Below, one piece after another: positions 9,739 to 20,050 of a stretch of DNA of 64,000 bases. The DNA is from Opitutaceae bacterium (GTDB taxonomy: Bacteria > Verrucomicrobiota > Verrucomicrobiia > Opitutales > Opitutaceae). Location of the stretch: NCBI GenBank assembly GCA_027490995.1, contig JAIXWY010000011.1:248001-312000 (forward strand), in the 5' to 3' direction. The position numbers and the translations under genes are program-made. Every line of letters starts with the position of its first letter. Position 1 is the stretch's first letter. A model generated the notes under the pieces. That model was given only the letters and a program-made list of their open reading frames with translations. It was not told where the DNA came from and searched no databases.

Positions 9739-12700
9739 TTGCGTTCGCGGAAGAGGAGGAGCGGACCTTCGCAGCGCGCCACCGCGATCGCGCCGCTCCC
9801 CGCGACCTGTAGATGCACCGCACTGTTCGCCTCGCCAGGAACAAGGAGGCCAGAGTCAACCGCAGCGAGGGGCACAAAGTGGCCGCGGCCGTCACCCCGC
9901 AACACCAAGCCAACTCCGCCGTCAAATCGACCCGTTGATGGTTCGGGTCCAAAGAAATTGCCCACGAGTGCGAGGTCGCTCTCGCCGTCGTGGTTAAAGT
10001 CGCGAACCACGATGGCCCGCACGGGCGCGAGTTGGGCCTGCGGCGGTAGTTGCTCAAAGCGAAAGCTTCCATCTGCTTGCTGGATAAAGATCCCCGACGC
10101 GAGTTCGTTGGCCTCTAGGCGCTGCGCCCGGTCGAGAAACTCCGGTTCAAACAGATCTGAAAGCCCTGCGTCCGCAAAGGAACGGTAGGTGGGGAAGCGA
10201 CGGGGTAGCCACGGAAACGAGTAGCTGAGCTTGCTGCGTCCGCGCACGGTGCGGAGAGCTCCCTCGCTGAACGTCGCCTCGATCAGGTGAGATCGACCCG
10301 AGCCGTCGAACGCGCCAGCGAAGAGGACGGTCGGATGGTCGATCGACGCCCGGTACTTCGTGTTCAGACCAACATTTCCGGCGATGATATCGAGCCGGCC
10401 ATCGCGATTGACGTCGGTCACTGCAAGCGAACTCCACCAACCGGTGAGGCGAGGCGAGGCGTCCTGGTTGGACTGACGATAGAGACGGTGGCCTTGGTTC
10501 CGCCATCGCACCACTTCGCCCCATTCCGAGGCGACCACGAGATCTTGGCGGCCGTCGCCGTCGAGATCGGACCACTGCGCGGCGGTGACCAGTCCGGCGG
10601 CGCCGAGCCCGGGTGCGGCGGCTTCGGTCACATCCACGAAACCGGAACCGGTGTTACGCAGCAGGCGGCTCCGCGGAACCTCTGGGTAGCGACCCGGAAT
10701 CGATCGGCCTCCGATAAAGACATCGTTGCGGCCGTCGCCATCGTAGTCGCCCACCGCGAGGCACCCCGCCGCGTCGCGATCGGATGGGAGCATGGAGTCG
10801 GATGCGGCCGAGAAGCGACCCTTACCGTCGTTGAGGTAGAGACGGTCGCGCAGTAAATCACTCTCGGCTGACGAGCGAGCGCCGCCCAGCGCGATGAGAA
10901 GGTCGAGGTGGCCATCGGCGTTGGCATCGATGAAGGCGGCAGCGGTTCCATCAGCCGATAGTCCAGCGGCCCATGGCTGGTCCGCACTCTCTCGGAAGGT
11001 GCCGTCTGGATTGCCGAGAAAGAGGCGAGAGGGTTGACCCGCGGCGGCCGACACGAAGAGGTCATCCTGTCCGTCGCCATTGACGTCGGCGGTCGCCAAC
11101 GCTGGGGTGGGCGACCCGATTCGCCTAGGTAGCAGTCGCTGGCGCGAAAGCTCGTCGACGGGCGGAGGCGCCGCCACGACGCGAAGGCCCCGGACCTCGG
11201 CCTCCTCGGTCATCCATGCCGACGGGGAGTGGGGCGTCTTGAAAATGGCCGGGCTCGGACGCCCCGGAGACGGTTCCGTCACAGTGATGAGTGAATCAGC
11301 CGGCAGGTCGTTGAACACGTGCTGCGCCCCGCTGGGCCAACGGACCTCCAAAGATCGGATTACGGTGTGCTGGCCCAAACCAAAATGAAGCTGGGCGGGC
11401 TCGCTGGAGGCGATTCCTCGCTCGGTGTAGACTTGCCGGACAAGTATCCCGTCGTCGGTCGTGACGCGGACTTCCGCGCCGATGGCGTCGCGATTAGGTG
11501 CTTTTCCGTCTAAGCGAATCACGACTCGATGTGCATCGCTGGAGTTGTTTCGGATCACGGTCGGTGGAGCGTCGTAGTTTGCGTAGACGAGATCGAGGTC
11601 TCCGTCGCCGTCCAAGTCTGCCACCGCGCAACCGAAGCTCACGGTAAGCTCGTTCAGTCCCCAGTCGTTCGATGCGTCGCGGAAGGCGAGCGGCCCTTGA
11701 TTTTCGAACGCCATCGTAGTCTCGCGGCGGGGCTGGGCTCCGCGCCAGACGGCGGCCCGCGCGGCGAGATTGGGAGAGACATTCTGCCGGTCGATGAGGT
11801 CGGCATCGACAAAGTTCCGGATCATCCCCGCAGTGAAGAAGAGGTCCAGCCGGCCATCTTCGTTCAAGTCGGCGGTGCGGACGGCCCAAGTCCAGCCGGT
11901 GGCCTCGACGCCTAGCAGGTGAGCGGCCTCGGCGAAGCGGTCGGTACCGGTGTTCAGGTAGACCGCGTTCCACATGTACTGGGGGATGAGGCGGCTAGCG
12001 CGTTCGATCTCCCAGAGTCCACGCCCCATTTCCTCCATGCCGGCCAGGAAGCCGCGATGGGTTCGATCCCTCATGTCGGTGATCACAAAGTCCACGCGGC
12101 CGTCCCCATCCAGATCCCCGGCATCCGCGCCCATCGAAAAATAGGTCACATGCGGCAATCGTTCATCAACCACGTCAGTGAAGGTGCCGTCGCCGCGATT
12201 GAGATAGAACCGATCCGGAGTCTCGAAATCGTTCGCAACGTAAAGGTCGGGCCAGCCGTCGTGGTTGCTGTCGAACCACAGTGCCGTGTGGCCTTGCGTC
12301 AGGCCCCAGATCCCGGCCGCCTCCGTAACGTCGCGGAATCCGTCCGCGGCATCGTTGCGCAGAAGCAGATCGCGGCGGCCCAGCGGGGATTTGCTGAAAT
12401 CAAGAATGTTCGTGACCACATAGCAATCAAGGTCGCCGTCGCGGTCATAGTCGGCGAAGGTCGCGTGCACGCAGGCATCGCGGATGGCCAGTCCGTACTC
12501 ACTCGCGCGTTCCGTGAACGTGCCGTCACCGCGGTTCACGAAGAGCTGATTGGGTTGGTCATAGCGGCAGAGGTACAGGTCCATCCAGCCGTCCTGATTG
12601 ATGTCTACCGCCGTCACGCCATTGTTGCTGGAAAGGGAGTCAGAGGACGGGACAAGCCCAGCCTCGCGCGCCACGTCAGTGAACCGAAACGGAGAGCTCT

Positions 12701-13037
12701 GACGGTAGAGCGACGAAGGACCATTCTTGGAGACCGCGAAGATATCGGGCCGCCCGTCTCGATCAAAGTCCGCGATGGCGATGCCGGTTTCAACGGCTCC
12801 GAGCGTGAGTTCCCGGAATCGTTCTCCCCACATGCGGGGGTCGTTGAAGCGGTTGACATGAGTGAGTCCGGATTCCTCAGGAGCGAGGCGCGTGAATCGC
12901 TTGATCGCCCCGTCGGCTGGAGTCCTCGGTGGCAGTGGGACAATGTGAAGCGAAGTAGACGGTGGGTGAGTGGGATCGCCGTAGGACGATGCCAACACGA
13001 CAACGGCTGCGAGGAGAACGAGAGGCCGTGCGATCAT
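9735..13037 (-). CDS. Giant exported FG-GAP/VCBS repeat protein with ASPIC/UnbV domain
   Basis: 1100 residues beginning with a signal peptide (ARPLVLLAAVVVLASS). Many DxDxDGxxD calcium-binding FG-GAP repeats are visible, for example DFDRDGRPD, DINQDGWMD, DLDGDGRVD and DLNEDGRLD, in an N-terminal array (about 90-510). An ASPIC/UnbV-type domain follows (about 516-590, with GAEVRVTT, ERGIASSEP, LHFGLG, VRWPSG) and then a second FG-GAP array (about 640-1090). Two beta-propellers around an ASPIC domain is the CRTAC-like layout. It is likely extracytoplasmic, binding calcium and a partner or polysaccharide. ATGA overlaps on both sides tie it to the haloperoxidase-like and DUF255-like genes. Confidence 0.85.
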   Translation of the reverse strand: MIARPLVLLAAVVVLASSYGDPTHPPSTSLHIVPLPPRTPADGAIKRFTRLAPEESGLTHVNRFNDPRMWGERFRELTLGAVETGIAIADFDRDGRPDIFAVSKNGPSSLYRQSSPFRFTDVAREAGLVPSSDSLSSNNGVTAVDINQDGWMDLYLCRYDQPNQLFVNRGDGTFTERASEYGLAIRDACVHATFADYDRDGDLDCYVVTNILDFSKSPLGRRDLLLRNDAADGFRDVTEAAGIWGLTQGHTALWFDSNHDGWPDLYVANDFETPDRFYLNRGDGTFTDVVDERLPHVTYFSMGADAGDLDGDGRVDFVITDMRDRTHRGFLAGMEEMGRGLWEIERASRLIPQYMWNAVYLNTGTDRFAEAAHLLGVEATGWTWAVRTADLNEDGRLDLFFTAGMIRNFVDADLIDRQNVSPNLAARAAVWRGAQPRRETTMAFENQGPLAFRDASNDWGLNELTVSFGCAVADLDGDGDLDLVYANYDAPPTVIRNNSSDAHRVVIRLDGKAPNRDAIGAEVRVTTDDGILVRQVYTERGIASSEPAQLHFGLGQHTVIRSLEVRWPSGAQHVFNDLPADSLITVTEPSPGRPSPAIFKTPHSPSAWMTEEAEVRGLRVVAAPPPVDELSRQRLLPRRIGSPTPALATADVNGDGQDDLFVSAAAGQPSRLFLGNPDGTFRESADQPWAAGLSADGTAAAFIDANADGHLDLLIALGGARSSAESDLLRDRLYLNDGKGRFSAASDSMLPSDRDAAGCLAVGDYDGDGRNDVFIGGRSIPGRYPEVPRSRLLRNTGSGFVDVTEAAAPGLGAAGLVTAAQWSDLDGDGRQDLVVASEWGEVVRWRNQGHRLYRQSNQDASPRLTGWWSSLAVTDVNRDGRLDIIAGNVGLNTKYRASIDHPTVLFAGAFDGSGRSHLIEATFSEGALRTVRGRSKLSYSFPWLPRRFPTYRSFADAGLSDLFEPEFLDRAQRLEANELASGIFIQQADGSFRFEQLPPQAQLAPVRAIVVRDFNHDGESDLALVGNFFGPEPSTGRFDGGVGLVLRGDGRGHFVPLAAVDSGLLVPGEANSAVHLQVAGSGAIAVARCEGPLLLFRERK

Positions 13038-14365
13038 GGACCAGATGATTGCGTCGCGGACGCCGGTGGAAGGGCTCGATCGAACACCCAGTCCGCGACG
13101 CGTCGCCCGAGTTCCTGGCCGGCGAGGTTGGCGGAGCGCGTGTGGATGCCGCCAAACACGCGGCTCAGGCCAACTTCGCGACAGGCCTCGGAGAGGCTGG
13201 TGAAGTGCCGCACGACACCGGGCAACCCGTCCGACGTGGTCGAGAAGGGGATTTGGTCATCACCAAAGAAGCGGGCCAGCAACTGTGACGCCGCGCCGGA
13301 AAACGCACTGTGGCCCGAGACATAGTCGGGGTGCGCGGGCGAGCCCATGTTCGGAATAAAATCCGGATTCGCGTGGTGGTGTGGGTTCACCTCGGGGGTC
13401 AATTCGCGGATGGCGGTCTCGGGCCTCCAGGTTCGGTAATGATACTTGGTGTCCCAGCAGGCGATCGCCGCATCCGCCGTCGCAAAGTTAAGCAGCGCAA
13501 ACAGCCGTGCAGTTGCACTGAGCGATAGGCCGTGGCGCCGCGCGAGATCCTGTGCGATCGCATTCCAGTGACCCGCCGGGGTGGCGGTTCCGAGATCATC
13601 GGACCAGAACGGGGTCGTGAGCGTCTGGTCGTCGGTCCGCTCCGCGCCGTCACGGGCACCCACGCGCGCGACCTCTGCGAGCTCAGCGGCATGCTCGACA
13701 GAATCGACCCGGGGTGGGGGCGGAGCACGGAACTGGCTCGGCGACTGCAGCACGAACGGAGTGACTGTGGCGATCTGTGGCAGGACGGCGGGACGAAAAC
13801 CGGGTGGCGTTTCGCGCCAAAGTCCTGGCTCGTTGCTGGCGAAAGGTCCGCGCGCGGGTTCGGCCCAACCCGTGCGCGCGCGGACGGCGAGCGTACGCTC
13901 CGCGACCGCACGACCGTAGGCGAGGCCGCGATCTCGGGCCGCTTGGTCCGGGATTCGTTGCAGCGCTCTTTCGAGCGCAAGATCGAAGGTGCGCGGGTTG
14001 GTCCAAGACGACCACAGGGTCCGAAGGACGAGGTGGGCCGCCCCGGCGGCGGCGGCTTCGGCGGCGGCTTCAGGGGCCGGATCAGGCACCGGAAGCCAAG
14101 TACGGTCCGCTTTCGTGACGCCGATGACGGCATCGTGCACGGCCGCGTGAAATGTCGCGAGGTGGATTGCGGCGATTGGCGGCGGATTGCGCGCGAGACG
14201 GGTCGCATTGAGCGCTTCCTCGTTCCAGGCCAAGACGGCATTGTCTTCGGCGACCGGGGCAGACCATCCGGCCACAGTGAGGAACCAGAGGAGCATCAGC
14301 CCCCCCGCGAAACGCCCTACCGGCAGGAGGAGAGACTGGCGACGGTCAATGAAGTCAGCGCGCAT
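13034..14365 (-). CDS. Vanadium-dependent haloperoxidase / PAP2-superfamily exported enzyme
   Basis: 443 residues from the ATG at 14365, which gives a good signal peptide (LMLLWFLTVAGWSA); an upstream in-frame ATG at 14467 adds 34 residues without protein character. The three vanadate/phosphate-site motifs are present: KYHYRTWRP (about 305), VSGHSAF (about 350) and LSRVFGGIH (about 403). These supply the Lys, two Arg, Ser-Gly-His and axial His expected in vanadium haloperoxidases and related acid phosphatases. Haloperoxidase against phosphatase activity cannot be settled by eye. It is the first gene of the four-gene coupled operon and is divergent from the rhamnosidase. Confidence 0.78.
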   Translation of the reverse strand: MRADFIDRRQSLLLPVGRFAGGLMLLWFLTVAGWSAPVAEDNAVLAWNEEALNATRLARNPPPIAAIHLATFHAAVHDAVIGVTKADRTWLPVPDPAPEAAAEAAAAGAAHLVLRTLWSSWTNPRTFDLALERALQRIPDQAARDRGLAYGRAVAERTLAVRARTGWAEPARGPFASNEPGLWRETPPGFRPAVLPQIATVTPFVLQSPSQFRAPPPPRVDSVEHAAELAEVARVGARDGAERTDDQTLTTPFWSDDLGTATPAGHWNAIAQDLARRHGLSLSATARLFALLNFATADAAIACWDTKYHYRTWRPETAIRELTPEVNPHHHANPDFIPNMGSPAHPDYVSGHSAFSGAASQLLARFFGDDQIPFSTTSDGLPGVVRHFTSLSEACREVGLSRVFGGIHTRSANLAGQELGRRVADWVFDRALPPASATQSSGP

Positions 14366-14479
14366 CGAAAACCGGCGCGACCATAGCGGAAGGTCTGCTC
14401 GTGTCCACGGGGAACCTGTCGGAGCGGGAGATGGCTTTGGTTTTGCGGTAAGCGTCAGGCAATCCATTGTCGGACTGTC

Positions 14480-17422
14480 ATGCCTTTCGATGTCGGCCTT
14501 CTTCGGATCTCGTTGAGGTGGTGTTTCTGGCCGTTTGTGTGCGGCGGCATCGCCGGTGTCGGCCTGTTGCCGACCGTCCGCGGGGAGATCTACCCTGCCG
14601 CAGAGGTGCGGGTACAGGACCTACGCTGTGAGTTCCTCATCGAACCGGAGGCTATTGAAACGCTGCAGCCGCGGCTCTCGTGGCGGCTTTGCTCGGATCG
14701 CCGCGGCGTGGAGCAATCCGCTTGGCAGGTCCGCGTAGCTCGAACCCGCGCTGGGCTTGAGTCGGGCCGAGGCGTGGCGTGGGACAGCGGTCGACGTGAT
14801 CGGGACGCTCGCCTTCACGTGACCTATGAGGGCGCGCCGTTAGAGTCGGGTGCCGAGTACTATTGGCAGGTACGGATCTGGGACGAACGCAGCGAGCCCA
14901 CGCCCTGGAGTGCGCCGGCTCGGTGGAGTACGGGACTGTTGCAGGCATCGGAGTGGCGAGCGGAGTGGATTGCTGCGCCGGACCGCACGCCGTGGCCGAC
15001 GAAGCCCGATCCCCTGGTGCTGCCGCCGGCGCGCCAGTTTCGACGCGCGTTCAAGGTCTCGAAGCCAGTGCGGCGAGCGGTCGCTTACGTCTCCGCACTC
15101 GGCATCTATGATCTGCACTGCAACGGCAACCGTGTCGGCGACGCGTATTTCCAGCCGGGATGGTCGGATACGTCACAGCGGGCCTATTATCGGGCTCATG
15201 ACGTCACGACGCATCTTCGGGCGGGCCAGGAGAACGTGCTTGGGGCAGTGGTGGCGGACGGCTGGTACGCCGGCTACGTCGGCTACGGCCTATTGGTGGG
15301 CTATGGCCCGGATCGCTTGGGGCGTTGGTTTTATGGGAAGGAGCCGGCGTTGCGGGCGCAGCTTGAAATTGAGTACGAAGACGGTTCCCGCGAGAGAGTG
15401 ATTTCGGATCTCAGCTGGCGGGTGACCACGAGCGGTCCGATTCAGGAGGCCGACCTGATCATGGGGGAACGGTATGATGCGCGACGCGAGCTTCCCGGAT
15501 GGGATCGCCCGGGTTATGACGCGGATGGGTGGGAGCCGGTAGTGCGCGCGGACACGAACCCACGCTTTCCCGCGCGCTACCGCGACGCGGTGGAGCAGCG
15601 AGCGGTGCAGGTGGGCTTTACGCCGCCTCCGCGGATGCAGGCTTACGGGGCTCCGCCGATCCGCGTGACCGAGGAGCGGTCGGCGCAGGCGATCTCCGAA
15701 CCCAGCCAAGGAGTCTACATTTTTGACCTCGGCCAGAACATCGCTGGCGTGGTGCGCTTGCGCGTGAGGGGGCCGGCAGGTACCGAAATCCGTCTTCGCT
15801 ACGGCGAGCGCTTGCACCGTGACGGCCGACTAATGACCGAGAATCTGCGCCGCGCGCGAGCGACTGACACTTACATTTTACGGGGCGATCCCGCGGGGGA
15901 AGTCTGGTCGCCACGCTTTACGTATCATGGATTTCAGTACGTAGAGGTTTCTGGGTTGCTGGAGCGCCCCGGCCTTGAAGCGGTCACGGGTCTCGTCCTG
16001 CACAACGATACGCCACTGATCGGCCAGTTTGCTTGCAGCGACGCCGTCCTGACCCGGCTGTCGGAGAATGCTCGGTGGACGCAGCGGGCTAATTTCATCG
16101 AAGTGCCGACCGACTGTCCGCAGCGTGACGAGCGCCTCGGCTGGCTGGGCGATGCGGGTGCGTACGTCGGCACCGCGACGTATTATGCCGACGTGGCGGC
16201 TTTTCTCACCAAATGGATGGATGACGTGGTCGAGGCCCAGCGGCCATTTGGCGCGTTTCCCGACTATGCTCCTTATCCGATGGCGCACGGTTCGGGTGAG
16301 CAGACCTTCGGTTCGGCGTGGACGGATGCAGGCGTGATCGTTCCTTGGACCGCGTGGCGCACCTATGGAGACCTGCGGATGGTGGAGCGGCACTGGGCGG
16401 CGCTTAAGCGCTTCATGGAGTGGCGACACGCGACGGCCAGCCCGGAGGGGCTAGGTTCCCGCCATGGCAACCCTTGGGGGGATTGGTTGAATCTGAACGA
16501 CCCGACCCCGCTCGAACTGGTCGATACGTGCTATGCAGCGAAGGTCACGGATCAGATGGCGGAAATGGCGCAGGCGTTGGCGCGACCGGTGGAGGCGGAG
16601 GTCTACCAGCGTCGTCGAGCGCGCATGCAGGCGGCGTTTGTGCGTCAGTACCGTGACAGCAAAGGTGAGTACGCCCTCCCGTCGCAGTCCAGTCATGTGC
16701 TCGCGCTGTGGGCTGGGCTGATTCCCCAAGAGGACACCTCACGGGTCGTTCAGTCGCTCGTGGCGAGTATCGCCCACAACGACCATCGGATGGCGACGGG
16801 CTTCCTGGGCACGCGTTCGATCCTTTCGATACTGTCGGAGCATGGGCATCATGACCTCGCGGTACGTCTGTTCCAGAGCCGGCGTTTCCCGAGTTGGGGA
16901 TATGCGGTGGTGAACGGGGCTAACACCGTGTGGGAGCGGTGGGATAGTTACACGGAGGAGCATGGTTTCAACGGGGCGAACGGGAAGCAGAACGCCGCGA
17001 TGAACAGCTTCAGCCATTACGCGTTCGGCGCGGTGATGGAGTGGGCCTTTCGCGAACTGGCCGGGATCGGCCGGTCTGCTCCCGGGTCTCGCGTGATCCC
17101 GGTGCGTCCGCGACTCCCGGATCCGCGGGGCAATCCGGAAGCGCCGCCGCTTACATGGGTTGCGGCCGAGTCGGAAGTCCCGGCGGGTCGAATCGCCACG
17201 GAATGGCGACGGGATGGTCAGACGTGGTCCCTTCGGCTTGACGTGCCGCCCAACGCCAGTGCCCGGGTGCATCTGGAGAACGCCGCAGCCGCGTGGGTGA
17301 CTGAATCAGGCCGGCCGCTGGCGGACGCAGTCGGCGTGCGGGCGGTGCAGGTGAGAGACGAGGACCTTGAGGTCGAGGTGGGGTCGGGGCGGTATCTGTT
17401 CGCGGTTGCGCCGTCGCCTTGA
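14480..17422 (+). CDS. GH78 alpha-L-rhamnosidase, exported
   Basis: A 980-residue glycoside hydrolase removing terminal alpha-L-rhamnose from plant or algal glycans. A hydrophobic N-terminus (about 10-35) suggests export. N-terminal beta domains come first (Bac_rhamnosid_N type, with QPRLSWRL near residue 65), then the (alpha/alpha)6 catalytic barrel. Its hallmark TDCPQRDERLGWLGD (about 543-558) holds the catalytic acid Glu, and TVWERWDSY (about 816-824) holds the second Glu. A C-terminal beta domain ends the protein. It stands alone, divergently transcribed from the haloperoxidase operon, with about 115 bp between the chosen starts for two promoters. Confidence 0.92.
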   Translation: MPFDVGLLRISLRWCFWPFVCGGIAGVGLLPTVRGEIYPAAEVRVQDLRCEFLIEPEAIETLQPRLSWRLCSDRRGVEQSAWQVRVARTRAGLESGRGVAWDSGRRDRDARLHVTYEGAPLESGAEYYWQVRIWDERSEPTPWSAPARWSTGLLQASEWRAEWIAAPDRTPWPTKPDPLVLPPARQFRRAFKVSKPVRRAVAYVSALGIYDLHCNGNRVGDAYFQPGWSDTSQRAYYRAHDVTTHLRAGQENVLGAVVADGWYAGYVGYGLLVGYGPDRLGRWFYGKEPALRAQLEIEYEDGSRERVISDLSWRVTTSGPIQEADLIMGERYDARRELPGWDRPGYDADGWEPVVRADTNPRFPARYRDAVEQRAVQVGFTPPPRMQAYGAPPIRVTEERSAQAISEPSQGVYIFDLGQNIAGVVRLRVRGPAGTEIRLRYGERLHRDGRLMTENLRRARATDTYILRGDPAGEVWSPRFTYHGFQYVEVSGLLERPGLEAVTGLVLHNDTPLIGQFACSDAVLTRLSENARWTQRANFIEVPTDCPQRDERLGWLGDAGAYVGTATYYADVAAFLTKWMDDVVEAQRPFGAFPDYAPYPMAHGSGEQTFGSAWTDAGVIVPWTAWRTYGDLRMVERHWAALKRFMEWRHATASPEGLGSRHGNPWGDWLNLNDPTPLELVDTCYAAKVTDQMAEMAQALARPVEAEVYQRRRARMQAAFVRQYRDSKGEYALPSQSSHVLALWAGLIPQEDTSRVVQSLVASIAHNDHRMATGFLGTRSILSILSEHGHHDLAVRLFQSRRFPSWGYAVVNGANTVWERWDSYTEEHGFNGANGKQNAAMNSFSHYAFGAVMEWAFRELAGIGRSAPGSRVIPVRPRLPDPRGNPEAPPLTWVAAESEVPAGRIATEWRRDGQTWSLRLDVPPNASARVHLENAAAAWVTESGRPLADAVGVRAVQVRDEDLEVEVGSGRYLFAVAPSP

Positions 17423-17482
17423 GGCTTCAGAGATTGCCGGAGTCGCCGAGATCTGTTGTGGTCTCAGGTCTCACCCCACTGC

Positions 17483-18661
17483 ATGCCCCACGCTGTCATT
17501 CTCGGCGCCGCTCGTACTCCGCTCGGCTCTTTCCAGGGAGCATTGGCCGAACTCCCCGCCTGGCGCCTCGGTGGTGCGGCCCTCGCGGCAGCGGTGGCGC
17601 GGAGCGGAGTACCGGTATCCGAAGTCACCGATGTCGTGATGGGAAATGTCCTGTCCGCGGGTCAGGGCCAAGCTCCCGCCCGGCGGGCCGCCCTGGCTGC
17701 GGGACTGTCATCGGCAGTGAATACCACCACCGTGAACAAGGTCTGCGGATCGGGACTGCAGGCCGTGATCCAGTCCGCACAGGCGCTCGCGTCAGGAATG
17801 GGCCCGCTCTTTCTCGCGGGCGGCATGGAAAGCATGACCCAGGCGCCGTACCTGCTTCCGAAAGCCCGAGCGGGATATCGACTGGGGCATGGCCAGATTC
17901 TGGACTCGGTGATTACGGATGGCCTTTGGGATCCGCAGGGTGACCAGCACATGGGAAGCTGCGCTGAGGCCTGTGCCATCAAGTACGGACTCTCTCGGGC
18001 GGATCAAGATGCGTACGCGGCGGAGTCATTCCGGAGGGCTCAGCGCGCGCAGCAGACCGGCGCGTTTGACGAAGAGATTGTGCCGGTTGAGGTACCCGCC
18101 GGGAAGGGGGCGGCCGTCAAGGTGGCGACGGATGAGGGGCCAGCGCGCGTGAACTTTGATCGGATGCCGACGCTGAAGCCGGCGTTCGCGAAGGAGGGCA
18201 CGATCACGGCGGCGAACGCTTCGTCGATTAACGACGGTGCCGCCGCCGTGGCACTCGCGGATGAGCGCACGGCGGTAGAACGTGGTTGGCGACCGCTGGC
18301 TCGGATTGTCGGCTTCGGCGCGCACGCGCAGGAGCCCCAGTGGTTTACCACGGCCCCGGTGGGAGCTACCCGCAAGGCGCTCGCTGTGGCGGGCTGGCGC
18401 AAGGAGGAGGTGGATCTCTGGGAGGTGAACGAGGCGTTCGCGGTGGTTCCGCTCGCGTTCATGAGCGAGTGGGAAATTGACCCTGCGCGTGTCAACGTCG
18501 ACGGTGGCGCCATTGCTCTCGGTCATCCGATCGGTGCCTCCGGCACGCGCATTCTTGTGACGTTGCTTGGCGCGCTGCGGCGGCGTGGACTCCGGCGGGG
18601 AGTGGCGACCGTTTGCATTGGCGGAGGCGAGGCGCTCGCGGTGTGCGTTGAGCTGGCCTAG
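17483..18661 (+). CDS. Acetyl-CoA C-acetyltransferase (thiolase)
   Basis: A cytosolic enzyme that cleaves acetoacetyl-CoA to two acetyl-CoA, or the reverse. Its 392 residues match family length. Catalytic residues are visible: nucleophile Cys in NKVCGSGLQ (about 88), His in GHPIGASGTR (about 348) and the second Cys in CIGGGEA (about 378). The start at 17483 fits the conserved PHAVILGAARTPLG N-terminus; the frame extends upstream to 17456 without support. It is followed 15 bp later by a CoA-transferase and then a 3-hydroxybutyrate dehydrogenase, which points to the degradative direction. Confidence 0.92.
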   Translation: MPHAVILGAARTPLGSFQGALAELPAWRLGGAALAAAVARSGVPVSEVTDVVMGNVLSAGQGQAPARRAALAAGLSSAVNTTTVNKVCGSGLQAVIQSAQALASGMGPLFLAGGMESMTQAPYLLPKARAGYRLGHGQILDSVITDGLWDPQGDQHMGSCAEACAIKYGLSRADQDAYAAESFRRAQRAQQTGAFDEEIVPVEVPAGKGAAVKVATDEGPARVNFDRMPTLKPAFAKEGTITAANASSINDGAAAVALADERTAVERGWRPLARIVGFGAHAQEPQWFTTAPVGATRKALAVAGWRKEEVDLWEVNEAFAVVPLAFMSEWEIDPARVNVDGGAIALGHPIGASGTRILVTLLGALRRRGLRRGVATVCIGGGEALAVCVELA

Positions 18662-18676
18662 TCCGCTGACATTTTC

Positions 18677-20050
18677 ATGAATAAAGTTTTCCCCACTGCC
18701 GCCGCAGCGCTCGCGGAGATCGTCCGCGACGGACAGACCATTGCGGCTGGAGGCTTCGGACTTTGCGGCATTCCCGAGAATCTCATCGCAGCGCTCCGCG
18801 ATAGCGGAGCGAGCGGGCTCACGATCGTGGGCAATAACGCCGGAGTGGATGATTTCGGCATGGGGCTCCTCTTGCGCTCGCGGCAGGTGCGTAAGGTGGT
18901 CGCCTCCTATGTCGGAGAAAATCGCGAGTTTGAGCGGCAAGTGCTCGCGGGTGAGCTGGAACTGGAGCTGGTTCCGCAGGGTACGCTCGCAGAGCGTCTG
19001 CGTGCCGGTGGGGCGGGCATCCCTGGGTTCTATACTCGTACTGGCGCAGGCACTGCTCTGGCGACGCAGCGTGAGACCAAGGTGTTTGATGGACGCACCT
19101 ACGTGTTGGAGCCGGCCATTCGTGCTGACATCGCGCTGGTCAAGGCCTGGAAGGGAGACACAGCGGGGAATCTGGTCTTCCGGAAGACGGCGCGTAACTT
19201 CAATCCGATGGTCGCGACCTGCGCTCGGGTGTGCGTAGCGGAGGTGGAGGAACTCGTGCCGGCGGGCACGTTGGATCCCGATTCCATTCACACGCCCGGC
19301 ATCTACGTGGACCGCATCGTTCAGGGGGAACGGTACGAAAAGCGCATTGAGTTCCGCACCGTGCACGGCGCGGCCGCGTCGCGTAAAGAGAGCCCGATTC
19401 GAGAGCGGATCGCTCGACGAGCCGCCCACGAGCTCCGCGACGGTTTCTATGTCAACCTAGGTATCGGCATCCCGACCCTGGTCGCGAACTTCATTCCGCC
19501 CGGCGTCGAGGTTACGCTGCAGTCCGAGAACGGCCTGCTCGGGATCGGTCCTTACCCGGCGGAGGATGCGGTGGACCCAGACCTGATCAACGCTGGTAAG
19601 CAGACTATCTCGACCCAGGCGGGTTCCTCATTCTTTTCGAGCAGCGACTCGTTTGCCATGATCCGGGGCGGTCACATTGACCTTTCCATTCTCGGGGCGC
19701 TGGAGGTTTCGGCGACCGGCGACATCGCGAATTGGATGGTGCCCGGCAAAATGGTTAAAGGACCGGGAGGGGCGATGGATCTGGTGGCTGGCGTGGCTCG
19801 TGTCGTTGCGGTCATGGAGCACACCGCGAAGGACGGAGCGCCGAAGATTCTACCTTCGTGCACGCTCCCCATCACTGGTCAAGGCGTGGTGAGTCTGATC
19901 ATCACCGACCTCGCGGTCTTCGAGGTGATGCCGGATGGCGCTGGTCTCAAGTTGGTCGAACTGCAGGGGGATGCCACCCTCGAGGAAGTGCAGGCCAAGA
20001 CCGGGGTGCCCTTCGTGGTGGCTCTTGCTGCGAAAGGTGAGACGCGATGA
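18677..20050 (+). CDS. 3-oxoacid CoA-transferase, A and B subunits fused
   Basis: 457 residues holding both halves of a succinyl-CoA/acetate:acetoacetate CoA-transferase in one chain. The A part (about 1-225) has [10 protein letters not shown] and GNNAGVDD; the B part starts about residue 245 with the [12 protein letters not shown] helix. The catalytic Glu lies in SENGLLG (Glu284) after the GIGIPT motif. Enteric bacteria usually encode the halves separately; here they are joined as in mitochondrial SCOT. It activates acetoacetate for the adjacent thiolase. The 3' end overlaps the dehydrogenase start by 4 bp (ATGA). Confidence 0.9.
   Translation: MNKVFPTAAAALAEIVRDGQTIAAGGFGLCGIPENLIAALRDSGASGLTIVGNNAGVDDFGMGLLLRSRQVRKVVASYVGENREFERQVLAGELELELVPQGTLAERLRAGGAGIPGFYTRTGAGTALATQRETKVFDGRTYVLEPAIRADIALVKAWKGDTAGNLVFRKTARNFNPMVATCARVCVAEVEELVPAGTLDPDSIHTPGIYVDRIVQGERYEKRIEFRTVHGAAASRKESPIRERIARRAAHELRDGFYVNLGIGIPTLVANFIPPGVEVTLQSENGLLGIGPYPAEDAVDPDLINAGKQTISTQAGSSFFSSSDSFAMIRGGHIDLSILGALEVSATGDIANWMVPGKMVKGPGGAMDLVAGVARVVAVMEHTAKDGAPKILPSCTLPITGQGVVSLIITDLAVFEVMPDGAGLKLVELQGDATLEEVQAKTGVPFVVALAAKGETR

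Noticed and set aside
11919-13325. 468-codon + strand ORF inside the FG-GAP gene
   Set aside because: It is antisense to a strongly supported repeat protein and shows only the mirrored codon pattern of its repeats.
18026-19429. 467-codon minus-strand ORF across thiolase and CoA-transferase
   Set aside because: It is antisense to two well-supported enzymes and has no family motif.
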